From Virgibacillus ndiopensis (lineage in GTDB: Bacteria; Bacillota; Bacilli; Bacillales; Amphibacillaceae), in NCBI RefSeq assembly GCF_900187325.1, contig NZ_FZMZ01000006.1, forward strand, positions 248,001 to 312,000: a stretch of 64,000 nt of DNA, read 5' to 3'. The translations under genes were made by a program, and so were the position numbers. The notes below the pieces were generated by a model, which was given only the letters and a program-made list of their open reading frames with translations, ran no database searches and had not been told where the DNA came from. Positions 8,624 through 17,275 of this stretch are shown here, piece by piece (the first letter of the stretch is position 1; every line of letters begins with the position of its first letter).

Positions 8624-10090
8624 ATGAGAAATAAATTCATTCTTACTGTTGTTTTCGTTATAATTTTATTTTTCTTTATCAGTGAAAAAGAGAAAAGCTA
8701 TGCACATCCGGTTGTACTCACTCCTGGAGATGCTGAAAGTGTGCAAATGCTGCAGCAGCCCTTAAATGACATAGACGAATCGATTAAAGAAGCAATGGCA
8801 AATAAAGTAATGCCAGGAGCTGTAGCGTTGATTGCGCGAAATGGCACAATTGTTAAACAAACAGCGTATGGTTATGCATTACGTTATGCAGATTCCGAAT
8901 TTAACGAGGTAGAGAATCCAGTGGAGATGGAAAACGATACTATTTTTGACTTAGCTTCAATTAGTAAGCTTTTTACGGTTACTGCTGCCATGCAGTTGTA
9001 TGAGGAAGGAAAATTTGAATTAGATGATCCTGTAGCAGAACATATCCCGCAATTTGCTGAGAATGGTAAAGAGGACGTCACGATACGTCAATTGATGACA
9101 CATACAACCGGATTTAAAGCTTGGATTCCGCTTTATAATATGGCTGATACCAGGGAAGAGGCACTGGAAATTGTATTAACCTATCCATTGGAAAATGAAC
9201 CAGGTACTACTTATGAATATAGTGATTTGAATATGATTACTTTGGCTGCGCTTGTGGAAAAATGGTCAGGGCAACGTCTTGATGAGTATGTGGCCGAGAA
9301 TATTACAGGTCCTCTTGGTATGGAAGATACGTTGTATAATCCACCTGCGTCCTTAATTGACCGAATAGCCGCAACTGCCTATGTACCTGGTAGAGGAATG
9401 ATTCGTGGTGTAGTTCATGATGGCAATGCGCTTGTCCTTGACGGTGTTGCTGGTCATGCGGGTGTTTTTTCGAATGCAGATGATTTAGCTATTTTTGCCC
9501 AAATGATGTTAAACAAGGGAATCTATCAAGATGTACGTGTCCTGGAAGAGGAAACGGTAGATTTAATAACGACAAATCATACCCCAGAATTCCCTGGCAA
9601 TGATCATGGGTTAGGCTGGGAAATAAATCAGGATTGGTTTATGAGTGGAATGGCTAGCACTACTACAATTGGACACACCGGTTTTACTGGAACTTCAATA
9701 GTAGTTAGCAAGAATAAGGATACTATTGCTATATTACTGACGAATCGGGTTCACCCAACAGCGAATACGCCATCGACAAATCCTATCCGTCGTGAAGTTG
9801 CACAGAAAACTTCGGATGCGATAAATGCTTGGAGTGCACGTACGCTTGCATTTCTTGTAGAAGATTTTAAGAATGTGGGGGAACTATCACCAGAAGTAGC
9901 ACATTCGTTGAAGATGCATTTAACCGCTGTAAATCAGTTTGAAAAACGGAATATGCCTGAAAAAGTACTGAAACACATGGATGGATTTAAACTTATGCTT
10001 AACCAGAAAATAGAAGACGGATTGATCAGGGATGAAATCTATAAGACTCTCACAAGAGATGCAGATTATTTGATAGGGAAATGGCAGTAG
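8624..10090 (+). CDS. amiE: Secreted serine hydrolase (AmiE/YbbE-like MurNAc-L-alanine amidase, beta-lactamase fold) with FIMAH module
   Basis: Serine hydrolase of the class C beta-lactamase/PBP4* family. B. subtilis AmiE (YbbE), encoded with nagZ and namZ, removes the peptide from MurNAc, which is the role inferred here. The ATG at 8624 has GGGAGG seven bases upstream and starts a signal peptide (FILTVVFVIILFFFI). Catalytic motifs: S-I-S-K with Ser112 and Lys115, the YSD motif in TYEYSDLN, and GHTGFTG near the end of the domain. Residues about 408-488 are the FIMAH-type module (HLTAVNQFEKR, KVLKHMDGFKLML, ending LIGKW). A terminator lies upstream, yet the nuclease/phosphatase gene starts only 29 bases downstream, so these two are a likely unit. 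Substrate assignment rests on neighbourhood and motif pattern. Confidence 0.85.
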   Translation: MRNKFILTVVFVIILFFFISEKEKSYAHPVVLTPGDAESVQMLQQPLNDIDESIKEAMANKVMPGAVALIARNGTIVKQTAYGYALRYADSEFNEVENPVEMENDTIFDLASISKLFTVTAAMQLYEEGKFELDDPVAEHIPQFAENGKEDVTIRQLMTHTTGFKAWIPLYNMADTREEALEIVLTYPLENEPGTTYEYSDLNMITLAALVEKWSGQRLDEYVAENITGPLGMEDTLYNPPASLIDRIAATAYVPGRGMIRGVVHDGNALVLDGVAGHAGVFSNADDLAIFAQMMLNKGIYQDVRVLEEETVDLITTNHTPEFPGNDHGLGWEINQDWFMSGMASTTTIGHTGFTGTSIVVSKNKDTIAILLTNRVHPTANTPSTNPIRREVAQKTSDAINAWSARTLAFLVEDFKNVGELSPEVAHSLKMHLTAVNQFEKRNMPEKVLKHMDGFKLMLNQKIEDGLIRDEIYKTLTRDADYLIGKWQ

Positions 10091-10119
10091 GTTGTTAAAT
10101 TAAAAGGAGGAGCCGCATT

Positions 10120-11250
10120 ATGAAGAAAGGTATTGTATTTCTTATGTTTTTCCTTGTGCTTTCATCGCTAAATACTGTGTTTGCGGAGAAGAATGAAACA
10201 GTGGTGTGGGATAGTGGAGAGGTAACTGCCAGGGTAGCAACGTATAATATGCATGCCGGAATTGGAGTTGATGGAAAATATGATTTGGATCGTATAGCTA
10301 GTGCGATTCGTGATATGGATGCAGATATTATAGGACTGCAGGAAGTTGACGTCCATTGGGGAAGTAGAAGCCAGTATGATAATACGGTGCAGTTATTAGC
10401 GGAAAAATTAGACATGGAGTATTTCTTTGCGCCGATTTATGATCTGGAACCGGCTGAAGAAGGAGACCCTCGGAGACAATATGGTATAGCTGTTTTGAGT
10501 AAATATCCCATCTTAAGCGCAGCAAATCGTAACATAACAAGGTTATCCACCCAAGATCCAAATCCTGAACCAAAGCTTGCTCCAGGCTTTCTTGAGGCAC
10601 AGGTGAATATGGAAGGAGCACATGTATGGTTTTATGTAACACACCTTGATTATCGTTCAGACCCAACTATTCGCGAAATGCAAGTTCAAGATATGCTCCA
10701 TGTGATGGCAGAGCATCAATACAATGTGTTAGTTGGTGATATGAATGCAACACCAGATTCAGATGAACTTAGGCCACTTTTTCACTTGCTAGATGATACA
10801 TGGAACAGTAAAACAATGGACGAAGGGTACACATTTCCTGCAGATTCACCGATTAAGCGAATCGATTATGTGTTAACTTCACCGCGAATGGATGTAAACG
10901 ATGTATCGGTTCATCAATCTCTAGCATCTGATCATTTACCCGTTATAGCCGATGTAACGTTCGTCCGTGGCAACCATTCAATGGATACAGACGGAATGAA
11001 AATGCTCGTTGAAGCTTTTTTAGAGAATGGAGAAATTGGTAACGAAGAAGCCGCACATGCATTACGCATCCATCTGCAGGCAGTAAGTTATTATGAAAAT
11101 AATGACAGGAAGGAAAAAGTCATTAAACATCTGGGAACATTTATACAATTACTTCAAAAACAAAGCGATCAAGAATCTATTACTGATCACGCATTAACAA
11201 CATTACGCTCAGATGCGGAATATCTAATAGAAAAGTGGGAGTATAAGTAA
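10120..11250 (+). CDS. Secreted endonuclease/exonuclease/phosphatase-fold hydrolase with FIMAH module
   Basis: Metal-dependent phosphodiesterase or nuclease of the EEP (DNase I-like) superfamily. Signal peptide at residues 1-23 (FLMFFLVLSSLNTVFA). The full catalytic set is visible: ATYNMHAG (Asn), GLQEVDV (Glu), VTHLD (His), VGDMNATPDS (Asp, Asn), RIDYVL (Asp) and SDHLPV (Asp, His). Residues about 295-376 form the FIMAH-type module with the diverged core KVIKHLGTFIQLL and end LIEKW. It follows amiE by 29 bases with AAAGGAGG in front. Possible substrates are extracellular DNA, sugar phosphates or phospholipids; the fold alone does not decide. In a matrix locus, a DNase remodelling extracellular DNA is attractive but inferred. 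Confidence 0.88.
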   Translation: MKKGIVFLMFFLVLSSLNTVFAEKNETVVWDSGEVTARVATYNMHAGIGVDGKYDLDRIASAIRDMDADIIGLQEVDVHWGSRSQYDNTVQLLAEKLDMEYFFAPIYDLEPAEEGDPRRQYGIAVLSKYPILSAANRNITRLSTQDPNPEPKLAPGFLEAQVNMEGAHVWFYVTHLDYRSDPTIREMQVQDMLHVMAEHQYNVLVGDMNATPDSDELRPLFHLLDDTWNSKTMDEGYTFPADSPIKRIDYVLTSPRMDVNDVSVHQSLASDHLPVIADVTFVRGNHSMDTDGMKMLVEAFLENGEIGNEEAAHALRIHLQAVSYYENNDRKEKVIKHLGTFIQLLQKQSDQESITDHALTTLRSDAEYLIEKWEYK

Positions 11251-11291
11251 CAAAGGGACAGGATATAGGAAAGGAAATTGTACGGAAAAGA

Positions 11292-11325
11292 AAAGAGTAG
11301 AGATGTTAAAGAATCTCTACTCTTT
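11292..11325. terminator. Bidirectional terminator between converging gene sets
   Basis: Perfect 13-bp stem AAAGAGTAGAGAT / ATCTCTACTCTTT with an 8-base loop. A-rich on one side and T-rich on the other, it can end both the plus-strand nuclease transcript and the minus-strand tasA transcript. Confidence 0.85.
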
Positions 11326-11338
11326 CATCATGCTTTCC

Positions 11339-11926
11339 TTATTTATCGTCTCCTGCTTCTTGCATTGCATTAAATGTCCATTCAAGACTTAAAGAATCAC
11401 CTTGAAATTGGTTCTGATCATCACCATTGTCAATGAAATTAAACTTTACGACAAGGTCGTCTATCGTTCCAGCTTCTAATCCTTCTTCACCAAATGCAGG
11501 TAAAAATACACTATCATTTACTGCTTCAGGTGTCATTTCTTTCAAATCAGCTAGAGTGGTTTTGTAAATTACTTCATCTAATTTATCCGCATTGTACAAA
11601 AATTCAACCTCGATATGCTCTCCGAAGTCTTCCACATTGTCGCCGTTTGCATCTGTAATGTGATAATTGGTCTCCAGTAATACTTTATCAATATCTAATG
11701 ATCCATTATTTTGCAGTTCAAAATTACGTATAACTGAGTCTCCAGGTTTTAAATTATCCACTTCAATAATAGTGGTTGGATCAACCGCCAAATCCAATGT
11801 CCCTGCTGCAAACGTATTATTTGTAGCTTCAGTGGAGCTGAAATATGCATATGTTCCTCCACTTATCAACGTTGTACCGAGTACTGCAGACATTATTCCC
11901 ATACCCAATTGTTTTTTTAACCCCAT
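11339..11926 (-). CDS. tasA: TasA/CalY (camelysin) family fibre protein, paralogue 2
   Basis: Close paralogue of the protein at 6286-6873 with identical length (195 residues). The signal peptide begins MGLKKQLGMGIMSAVLG and ends GGTYAYFSSTE, the SipW cleavage pattern. The TasA core is conserved (TFAAGTLDLAVDPTT, LKPGDSVIRNFELQN, FQGDSLSLEWTFNAMQ). AAAGGAGG lies seven bases before the ATG. It follows sipW by 24 bases, matching the sipW-tasA order of B. subtilis. Two near-identical fibre subunits in one locus may co-polymerise or be alternative fibres; not decidable here. Confidence 0.92.
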   Translation of the reverse strand: MGLKKQLGMGIMSAVLGTTLISGGTYAYFSSTEATNNTFAAGTLDLAVDPTTIIEVDNLKPGDSVIRNFELQNNGSLDIDKVLLETNYHITDANGDNVEDFGEHIEVEFLYNADKLDEVIYKTTLADLKEMTPEAVNDSVFLPAFGEEGLEAGTIDDLVVKFNFIDNGDDQNQFQGDSLSLEWTFNAMQEAGDDK

Positions 11927-11950
11927 TGAAAATCCTCCTTTAATAAATAG

Positions 11951-12514
11951 CTATTTTGCATCTGTTCCGACATTCTTTTTTGATTGATCGATACTTCTTA
12001 GTGCGCGCCATATTGTTACGATTGAGAACAGGAGCAAGCATGCCCCAGGTAGCACTAGCAATAGTGCAGCACCTTCACTTGAATTGGCAAAGTTCATAAC
12101 ATAGCCGACATACGGTATTGTAAATCCTTTATACACACCGACAATGCTGTCCGAGAGAACAGGGTCCATATCAGGGGCGTCATTTGCATCCCCTTGAGTT
12201 ATGTATTGCTGTCCATTATTTTTCACATCTATGATTCGGTGTGTTATTAACATATCATTTGATTGAAACGTTATTACGTCACCTTTTTGAAAATTACGTT
12301 GGTCGTCTGTTTCCTTTATAGCAATGATAGAACCAGTTTGAATGTCTGGTTCCATTGATCCGGAAAGGACGGTCTTCAGTTGATACCCAAAAAGATTTGC
12401 TTCGCCTCCGGATGCTTTCATTGTTATCACGGCAAAAAATGTAACAAGAAGTACAATAAAAAGTAGACTTGTTATGAGATTACTAATTACTTTTAAAATA
12501 TGTTTTCCTTTCAT
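11951..12514 (-). CDS. sipW: ER-type signal peptidase I SipW
   Basis: Membrane serine protease that processes TasA and TapA precursors. It has an N-terminal membrane helix (about 10-32), the ER-type Ser/His catalytic pair (SGSMEP, Ser53; THRI, His92) and the TQGDAND box, then a C-terminal helix (about 148-172) and a short basic tail. His instead of Lys at the general-base position distinguishes SipW from the SipS/SipT class. AGGAGTGG precedes the ATG. It is the only signal peptidase visible in the window and probably serves both TasA paralogues and both TapA-like proteins. Confidence 0.95.
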   Translation of the reverse strand: MKGKHILKVISNLITSLLFIVLLVTFFAVITMKASGGEANLFGYQLKTVLSGSMEPDIQTGSIIAIKETDDQRNFQKGDVITFQSNDMLITHRIIDVKNNGQQYITQGDANDAPDMDPVLSDSIVGVYKGFTIPYVGYVMNFANSSEGAALLLVLPGACLLLFSIVTIWRALRSIDQSKKNVGTDAK

Positions 12515-12584
12515 GTTGCCACCACTCCTATCTGACTTCTTATTTCTGACTTTTAGAAAGACTGGGGCGTGCTCCTAATTGATT

Positions 12585-12984
12585 TTATAAATCCCTCCCG
12601 CTCAATTCGTTAGTCTTGACTGTATCTTCATTCGTATCTGGGAATTCTTTTGTTTTCTGATCGGATGATTCTCCCTTTTGGTTAGGCGCTTCTTGTGTTG
12701 GTGATGAATCTGTTTCAGAAGGCGATGCGTTATTTTTCTTACCTTTATTCGTCGTTGCTCACAGCTTCATCTGAGAGCTCCTCTGTTTTATCGGATATTT
12801 TTTTCTCATTAAATTGGGTTGAAGCAGATAGCCTTCCTGTAACATGTTGACTATCCGTAAAATATGCTGTTGTTGGTGATACCATTAGTACGACTGTACA
12901 AAATAATAGGTATCCAAGCACGAATGGAATCATGATAAATTTCTTTATACTGTTGTTCTTTTTTTCCAAATAAAAACGTATCAT
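12585..12984 (-). pseudogene. Frameshifted TapA-like gene
   Basis: The intact frame gives 79 residues: a basic start, a membrane segment (IPFVLGYLLFCTVVLMV), the SipW-type SPTTAYF motif, a short polar stretch ending VSNDE, then TAA at about 12745. Immediately after, another frame stays open for about 55 codons to a TAA at 12585-12587 and encodes a polar tail (NKGKKNNASPSETDSSP, later TKEFPDTNEDTVKTNE). This matches the low-complexity tail of the intact homologue at 5782-6264. A one-base indel near 12750-12770 would therefore have truncated a protein of roughly 130 residues. A sequencing error or phase variation are alternatives. It sits upstream of sipW in the classical tapA-sipW-tasA order. 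Confidence 0.7.
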
Positions 12985-13008
12985 TGGTATGCTCCTTTTG
13001 ATTTAAAG

Positions 13009-13039
13009 GAGAATCCCCTTATATTGAAAAGGGGGACTC
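13009..13039 (-). terminator. Hairpin between subtilase and TapA-like genes
   Basis: Imperfect stem GAGAATCCCCTT / AAAGGGGGACTC with a 7-base loop, in the 68-base gap after the subtilase stop. It could be an attenuator or terminator for the subtilase transcript; there is no strong T run before the next gene. Confidence 0.5.
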
Positions 13040-13052
13040 TAGCCTAAAAAAC

Positions 13053-16000
13053 TTATTGCCATTTTTCGATTAAGTTATCAGCGTGTTGCTGCAGTTCTGT
13101 TGCAGCACCCTCTGTTAATTGACTGTTACCTTCGTAATAGCTGAGCATTTGTTTAAAAGCGTTCATATGTTTTACAGCTTTATCCATTAATCCATTGTTA
13201 GCAAAGTGACTAATTGCAGATAATTGGGTTCGTAATAATCGTGCAACAAGGTGACTTTCAATTTCTCCGCTTTCTTCATATTGATCAACGAGTGACTGCA
13301 TCGTTTCAATACTTGATTCGGTGTCACCATTATCTTTCTCTACTACAATAGTCTTTTTCGTCACATGTCCGCCAAAGTCAACTACTTTAAATTCAAATTT
13401 ATTTTTGCCATCTTCAAGCTGTAGCTCAATATCCTCTATTGTCTGCTTAAAGCCATTCATGCCATAAGGTTCAGACAATTCATGCTGATAAACTTCATTT
13501 CCATTTACAAATAACCGAATATCATCAAAATTGTCTGTTACTAAAGCTGAAGCATTAATGGTGTCGGCATTCGTTTTCTTATCAACTTCCACTTTCAATT
13601 TTGCTTTTTCCGTATCAACAAAAAATCTACGTCCAATTTCTGCCTCATTGCCAGCATTGTCTACTGCTTTAATGCGGTGGAAGAAGTACCCGTCATTTTC
13701 GTGTTTGACTTTTATTAAGAAATCATATCGATCTTCCTCTTCGTTGTAGACAAGTTCAGCTTTTTTACCATCAACAGTGACTTCTTGAATTCCGGATTCA
13801 TCTGTTACATAACCGGAGAATTCCACCTCTCTCGTTGTTTCCACACCAAGAAATTCAGGAGTTAATAAATGAAGATCAGGATTTGTCGTGTCTGTTCCCT
13901 TCACTGTTTCTTCTTTTGTTTTATTACCGGCATAGTCAACGGCAATGACAGTTAATGTTTGTCCTTCTTTTAGCTTTTTCGTTAATTGGTGCTCTGTTTC
14001 ACCATTTGTATAGGTCTCATCAAGAATGGACTTTCCGTCAATCAGTACATCCCAATAGGCAAGCCCGATTCCGTCCGGATTATCTTCTGTATCAACAGTT
14101 ACCGTTTGTGTATCTTTATCAAATTCAGCATCTAATTCAGGTGCTGTTGTATCTAATTCAACAGGTATATCCAGCGATTGCCACGCTGCATCGTCATAAT
14201 CGATTACAGCCTCGACTTGTAAATAATACTTTCCTTCAGGTGCTTTCTTACCATCAATTTTTCCATTCCATATTCTTGAAGCAGATAGAGAATACATTGG
14301 TCCCTGTCCGCCATCATAGTAGTTCTTTGTAACGTAAGATTCTGTTGTAATGGTGCGAATTTTGTCTTTGTTTTCATCTAATACATTAAATTTCACTTCT
14401 TTTGCATTTCTTAGGAATGATAAGATGACTAGTGCATCATCCTGAAGACCATCCCCGTTTGGTGAAAAGGCAATTTTATCAGGATCAATTTGACCTGTTT
14501 GCAAATTCTGACCAAGGAAATCAAATTGCTGGTTCCCTTCCTCATCTTTACCATTTGAAGTTACTACACCAGTCATTCCATAGTATGTGCCTGCATCCCA
14601 CATTGGCTTGTCCATTATTGGAGCATCATCCCACTCCCCTTTAAAGCCGACATATGGAACGGAAATATCCGGATTTACATCTGCTGGGTCTGTTAGTGTA
14701 ACAAAACCCTCCAGCCAATAACCATTTGTAAAGGTGTCGGCTAATTCGGTATCCACATCACTGACATCTAGCGATACGGATAACGTTACTTCACTGTTTG
14801 CCGGTATTTCGATATTGTTTACTTCTTCTCCGTTAACCGTTGCGACACCATCAAGCTCCAGTGCAGCAAATTGGTTTGGAACTACGAGTGTGTCACCACC
14901 GTTAGCAACAGGCTGGTCTGTCTGTGCATTTGCCTTCACATCATATGTGACTGCTTCATCGGTAAGGTTTTCTGCGGTCAATTCAAATGTTACATTGTTT
15001 TCGGTTATTTGTTTTAAAGCTACTTTAGCTTCATTGGTTTCCGATTCAGTTACAACAATTGGTGTAGATAGTGCTGCATGAAGTTGCATTAATCCAGCAC
15101 CCTGACGGCGAGGTGAAACGTATGCCCCGTCTAATGTAACTAGTTTGCTCGTATTCATCATTATGTTCTTTGCTATGTTAACGCGTTTACTATTTTCAAG
15201 CCCAAAAGCTTCATCAATTCGCTGCAAAACAAGTGCTGATCCACCTGATACATGTGGTGCTGCCATGGAAGTCCCACTCATGATTCCATATTGATCATCA
15301 TTCAATGTTGACAAAATTTGCCCGCCAGGTGCTGTAATTTCCGGTTTGAAATCCAGGTTTGGCGTTAATCCCCATGAGGAGAACGCACTCATTTTTCCAG
15401 TATCAGGATTGTCGATTGTTGCAGTACCGCCGTTGAAATTCAATGTAACTTCTTTTCCATCGTTTAATGCTTGTGCCAGCTGTTCCCCGTCATTTTTCAG
15501 CATAAATAATTGTGGAATATCAATAGCTGGGTCGGTTGCCATGTTTACAATCCCGTCTGTATTATTGTAAATAATGACACCTTCTGCGCCTGCCTGTTGT
15601 GCATTTAATGCTTTTTCCGTAAATGCCAGTTCGCCTCGCTGGATTAGTGCATATTTTCCATTTACATCCTTACTAGCGAAATCATCTGGCGCACCAAGGC
15701 CAGCTTCCACCACTTCAAATGTCGTTTTCACATAATCGGATGGATGTGTGTCTCCCGCTGATAAAAATGGTACACTGTCTGTTTTCTCGTCAATCGTGTA
15801 TTCCACTGCATCAACATCCATTTTCGTATTTTCAAATGAAGCCACCTGCAGGGATTCATTTGCGAGACCCGGTGAACCACTTACACCATAGTCCGGGTTT
15901 GATACAAGTGGATAATAGAATCCTTCCCCAAACATGTTGGAGTTTCCTGCTGAAATAGCTACTAGAATTCCATTATCGACAGCGCGCTTCACTGCTTGCT

Positions 16001-17009
16001 GTTCAGGTGAGTCAGCATCAACAAACCCTGATGGAGAACCTAGACTTAAGTTCAGAGCGTCAACTCCTAGTTTAATAGAGTCATCAATTGCTTTAATATA
16101 AATATCGCCATATGTTGATTGCATTTCCGGGTCATTTCCAAAAACCTTTAACGCTAATAGTTGTGCTTCCGGAGCAATCCCTTTTATACCGCCATTTTCT
16201 TCATCCCCGTTAGCTCCCACTGTTCCTGCAACGTGCATTCCGTGCATTGACGCTCCTGCAGCGTTGTCAAGAATTTCATCATTTTCATCCATATAGTTGT
16301 AGCCGTATGGAACCTTTTCTGTGTAATACATTCCAGGCAGATCCTCTTCGCTTATCGTTTGCTCAACTGAGTCTTGTGAATGTGCAGGCTCTGTTTCATC
16401 GGAAAGGATCATATCCCGGTGTGAAGGGTCAATCCCTGTATCGATGATTCCAACTGTCATTCCTTCACCTTTGTAGCCATAATCGCGCCATGCTTTTTGT
16501 GCTTCGACTAATTCTTTGCTGTATTTCATTTCCGGTTTTACTTCCGGTCGTTTGTATTCATGGACAATATGTACCGTTTTGACATCAGGAATCTCTTTAA
16601 TTTCATCGATGTCCCCTTGTTTTACTTCGGCACTGAATCCATTTGCAACTGCTGTGAATTCTTGTAAATAGTCAGCCTCAATTTTTTTCTCTTGCATTTT
16701 ATTTTTGACTTGTTTTTGCTCTTGTTTTGCTTCTTTTTGAAGCTGATTTTTTTCAGTTGAAGCCAAACTCTTATAGGTGATACCTTTTTTTGTTGCCTTT
16801 ACGATTGGTGCATCCGTTTCCAATTCAACAATAATCCTGACCTTTTTAGTAGGATCTGTCGTCTCTTTTACCTTTTTCAAATCAGGTTTAACCTTTTTTT
16901 CCGTATTAGGTTGTAAGGTTTTCCCGGTAAATTCTGATGCGCTCACATAGAAGTAATTACTAAATGCTAACAAAGCAACTAATAAAACGACTGAAATTCT
17001 TTTTAACAT
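13053..17009 (-). CDS. Large secreted S8 subtilisin-like serine protease (Vpr-type) with FIMAH module
   Basis: 1318-residue extracellular protease. Signal peptide at 1-25; I9 inhibitor propeptide at about 55-150; S8 catalytic domain at about 180-590 with Asp190 (GIIDTGID), His256 (MHGMHVAG), Asn356 (SAGNSN) and Ser581 (GTSMAAPHVSGG). A PA domain (about 415-530) is inserted in the catalytic domain, as in Vpr-like minor proteases. Beyond it lie Fn3-like and Ig-like beta domains (about 650-1230, with DSA-type repeats such as VDYAGNKT and VDNAGNEA) and the FIMAH-type module at about 1237-1318 (KAVKHMNAFKQML, ending LIEKW). GGGGGAG precedes the ATG. It may process matrix proteins or supply peptides; the target is inferred. 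Confidence 0.93.
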   Translation of the reverse strand: MLKRISVVLLVALLAFSNYFYVSASEFTGKTLQPNTEKKVKPDLKKVKETTDPTKKVRIIVELETDAPIVKATKKGITYKSLASTEKNQLQKEAKQEQKQVKNKMQEKKIEADYLQEFTAVANGFSAEVKQGDIDEIKEIPDVKTVHIVHEYKRPEVKPEMKYSKELVEAQKAWRDYGYKGEGMTVGIIDTGIDPSHRDMILSDETEPAHSQDSVEQTISEEDLPGMYYTEKVPYGYNYMDENDEILDNAAGASMHGMHVAGTVGANGDEENGGIKGIAPEAQLLALKVFGNDPEMQSTYGDIYIKAIDDSIKLGVDALNLSLGSPSGFVDADSPEQQAVKRAVDNGILVAISAGNSNMFGEGFYYPLVSNPDYGVSGSPGLANESLQVASFENTKMDVDAVEYTIDEKTDSVPFLSAGDTHPSDYVKTTFEVVEAGLGAPDDFASKDVNGKYALIQRGELAFTEKALNAQQAGAEGVIIYNNTDGIVNMATDPAIDIPQLFMLKNDGEQLAQALNDGKEVTLNFNGGTATIDNPDTGKMSAFSSWGLTPNLDFKPEITAPGGQILSTLNDDQYGIMSGTSMAAPHVSGGSALVLQRIDEAFGLENSKRVNIAKNIMMNTSKLVTLDGAYVSPRRQGAGLMQLHAALSTPIVVTESETNEAKVALKQITENNVTFELTAENLTDEAVTYDVKANAQTDQPVANGGDTLVVPNQFAALELDGVATVNGEEVNNIEIPANSEVTLSVSLDVSDVDTELADTFTNGYWLEGFVTLTDPADVNPDISVPYVGFKGEWDDAPIMDKPMWDAGTYYGMTGVVTSNGKDEEGNQQFDFLGQNLQTGQIDPDKIAFSPNGDGLQDDALVILSFLRNAKEVKFNVLDENKDKIRTITTESYVTKNYYDGGQGPMYSLSASRIWNGKIDGKKAPEGKYYLQVEAVIDYDDAAWQSLDIPVELDTTAPELDAEFDKDTQTVTVDTEDNPDGIGLAYWDVLIDGKSILDETYTNGETEHQLTKKLKEGQTLTVIAVDYAGNKTKEETVKGTDTTNPDLHLLTPEFLGVETTREVEFSGYVTDESGIQEVTVDGKKAELVYNEEEDRYDFLIKVKHENDGYFFHRIKAVDNAGNEAEIGRRFFVDTEKAKLKVEVDKKTNADTINASALVTDNFDDIRLFVNGNEVYQHELSEPYGMNGFKQTIEDIELQLEDGKNKFEFKVVDFGGHVTKKTIVVEKDNGDTESSIETMQSLVDQYEESGEIESHLVARLLRTQLSAISHFANNGLMDKAVKHMNAFKQMLSYYEGNSQLTEGAATELQQHADNLIEKWQ

Positions 17010-17242
17010 ATGTCTCCCCCTATGAATTTAGTAAAAAATAGATAGATACCTCCCTTTTGCTAGTTTGCATGACTTAATTTTCAGTTATATTTAACGCTAT
17101 CGAATTATGAATAATTATACTAGTGCAAATAGTCTCAATTAATATAGATGAGTTTATATTATTTAGGTAAAACGTCCTTATCTATCATTTATCAGTAATT
17201 TTACTAGTGTTAGAGTATTTGTGTGAGGTATTTCTTTCAATA

Positions 17243-17275
17243 ATGAAGCCATCACAAAAATTGTGATGGCTTCAT
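17243..17275. terminator. Terminator of the LysR gene
   Basis: Perfect 15-bp stem ATGAAGCCATCACAA / TTGTGATGGCTTCAT with an AAA loop, abutting the LysR stop codon at 17276-17278. The region 17040-17242 between it and the subtilase start is AT-rich and holds no gene. Confidence 0.8.

Noticed and set aside
14734-15081. Plus-strand open frame of 115 codons rich in Ser/Thr/Val
   Set aside because: It is the antisense shadow of the subtilase gene; no ribosome binding site and shadow-type composition.
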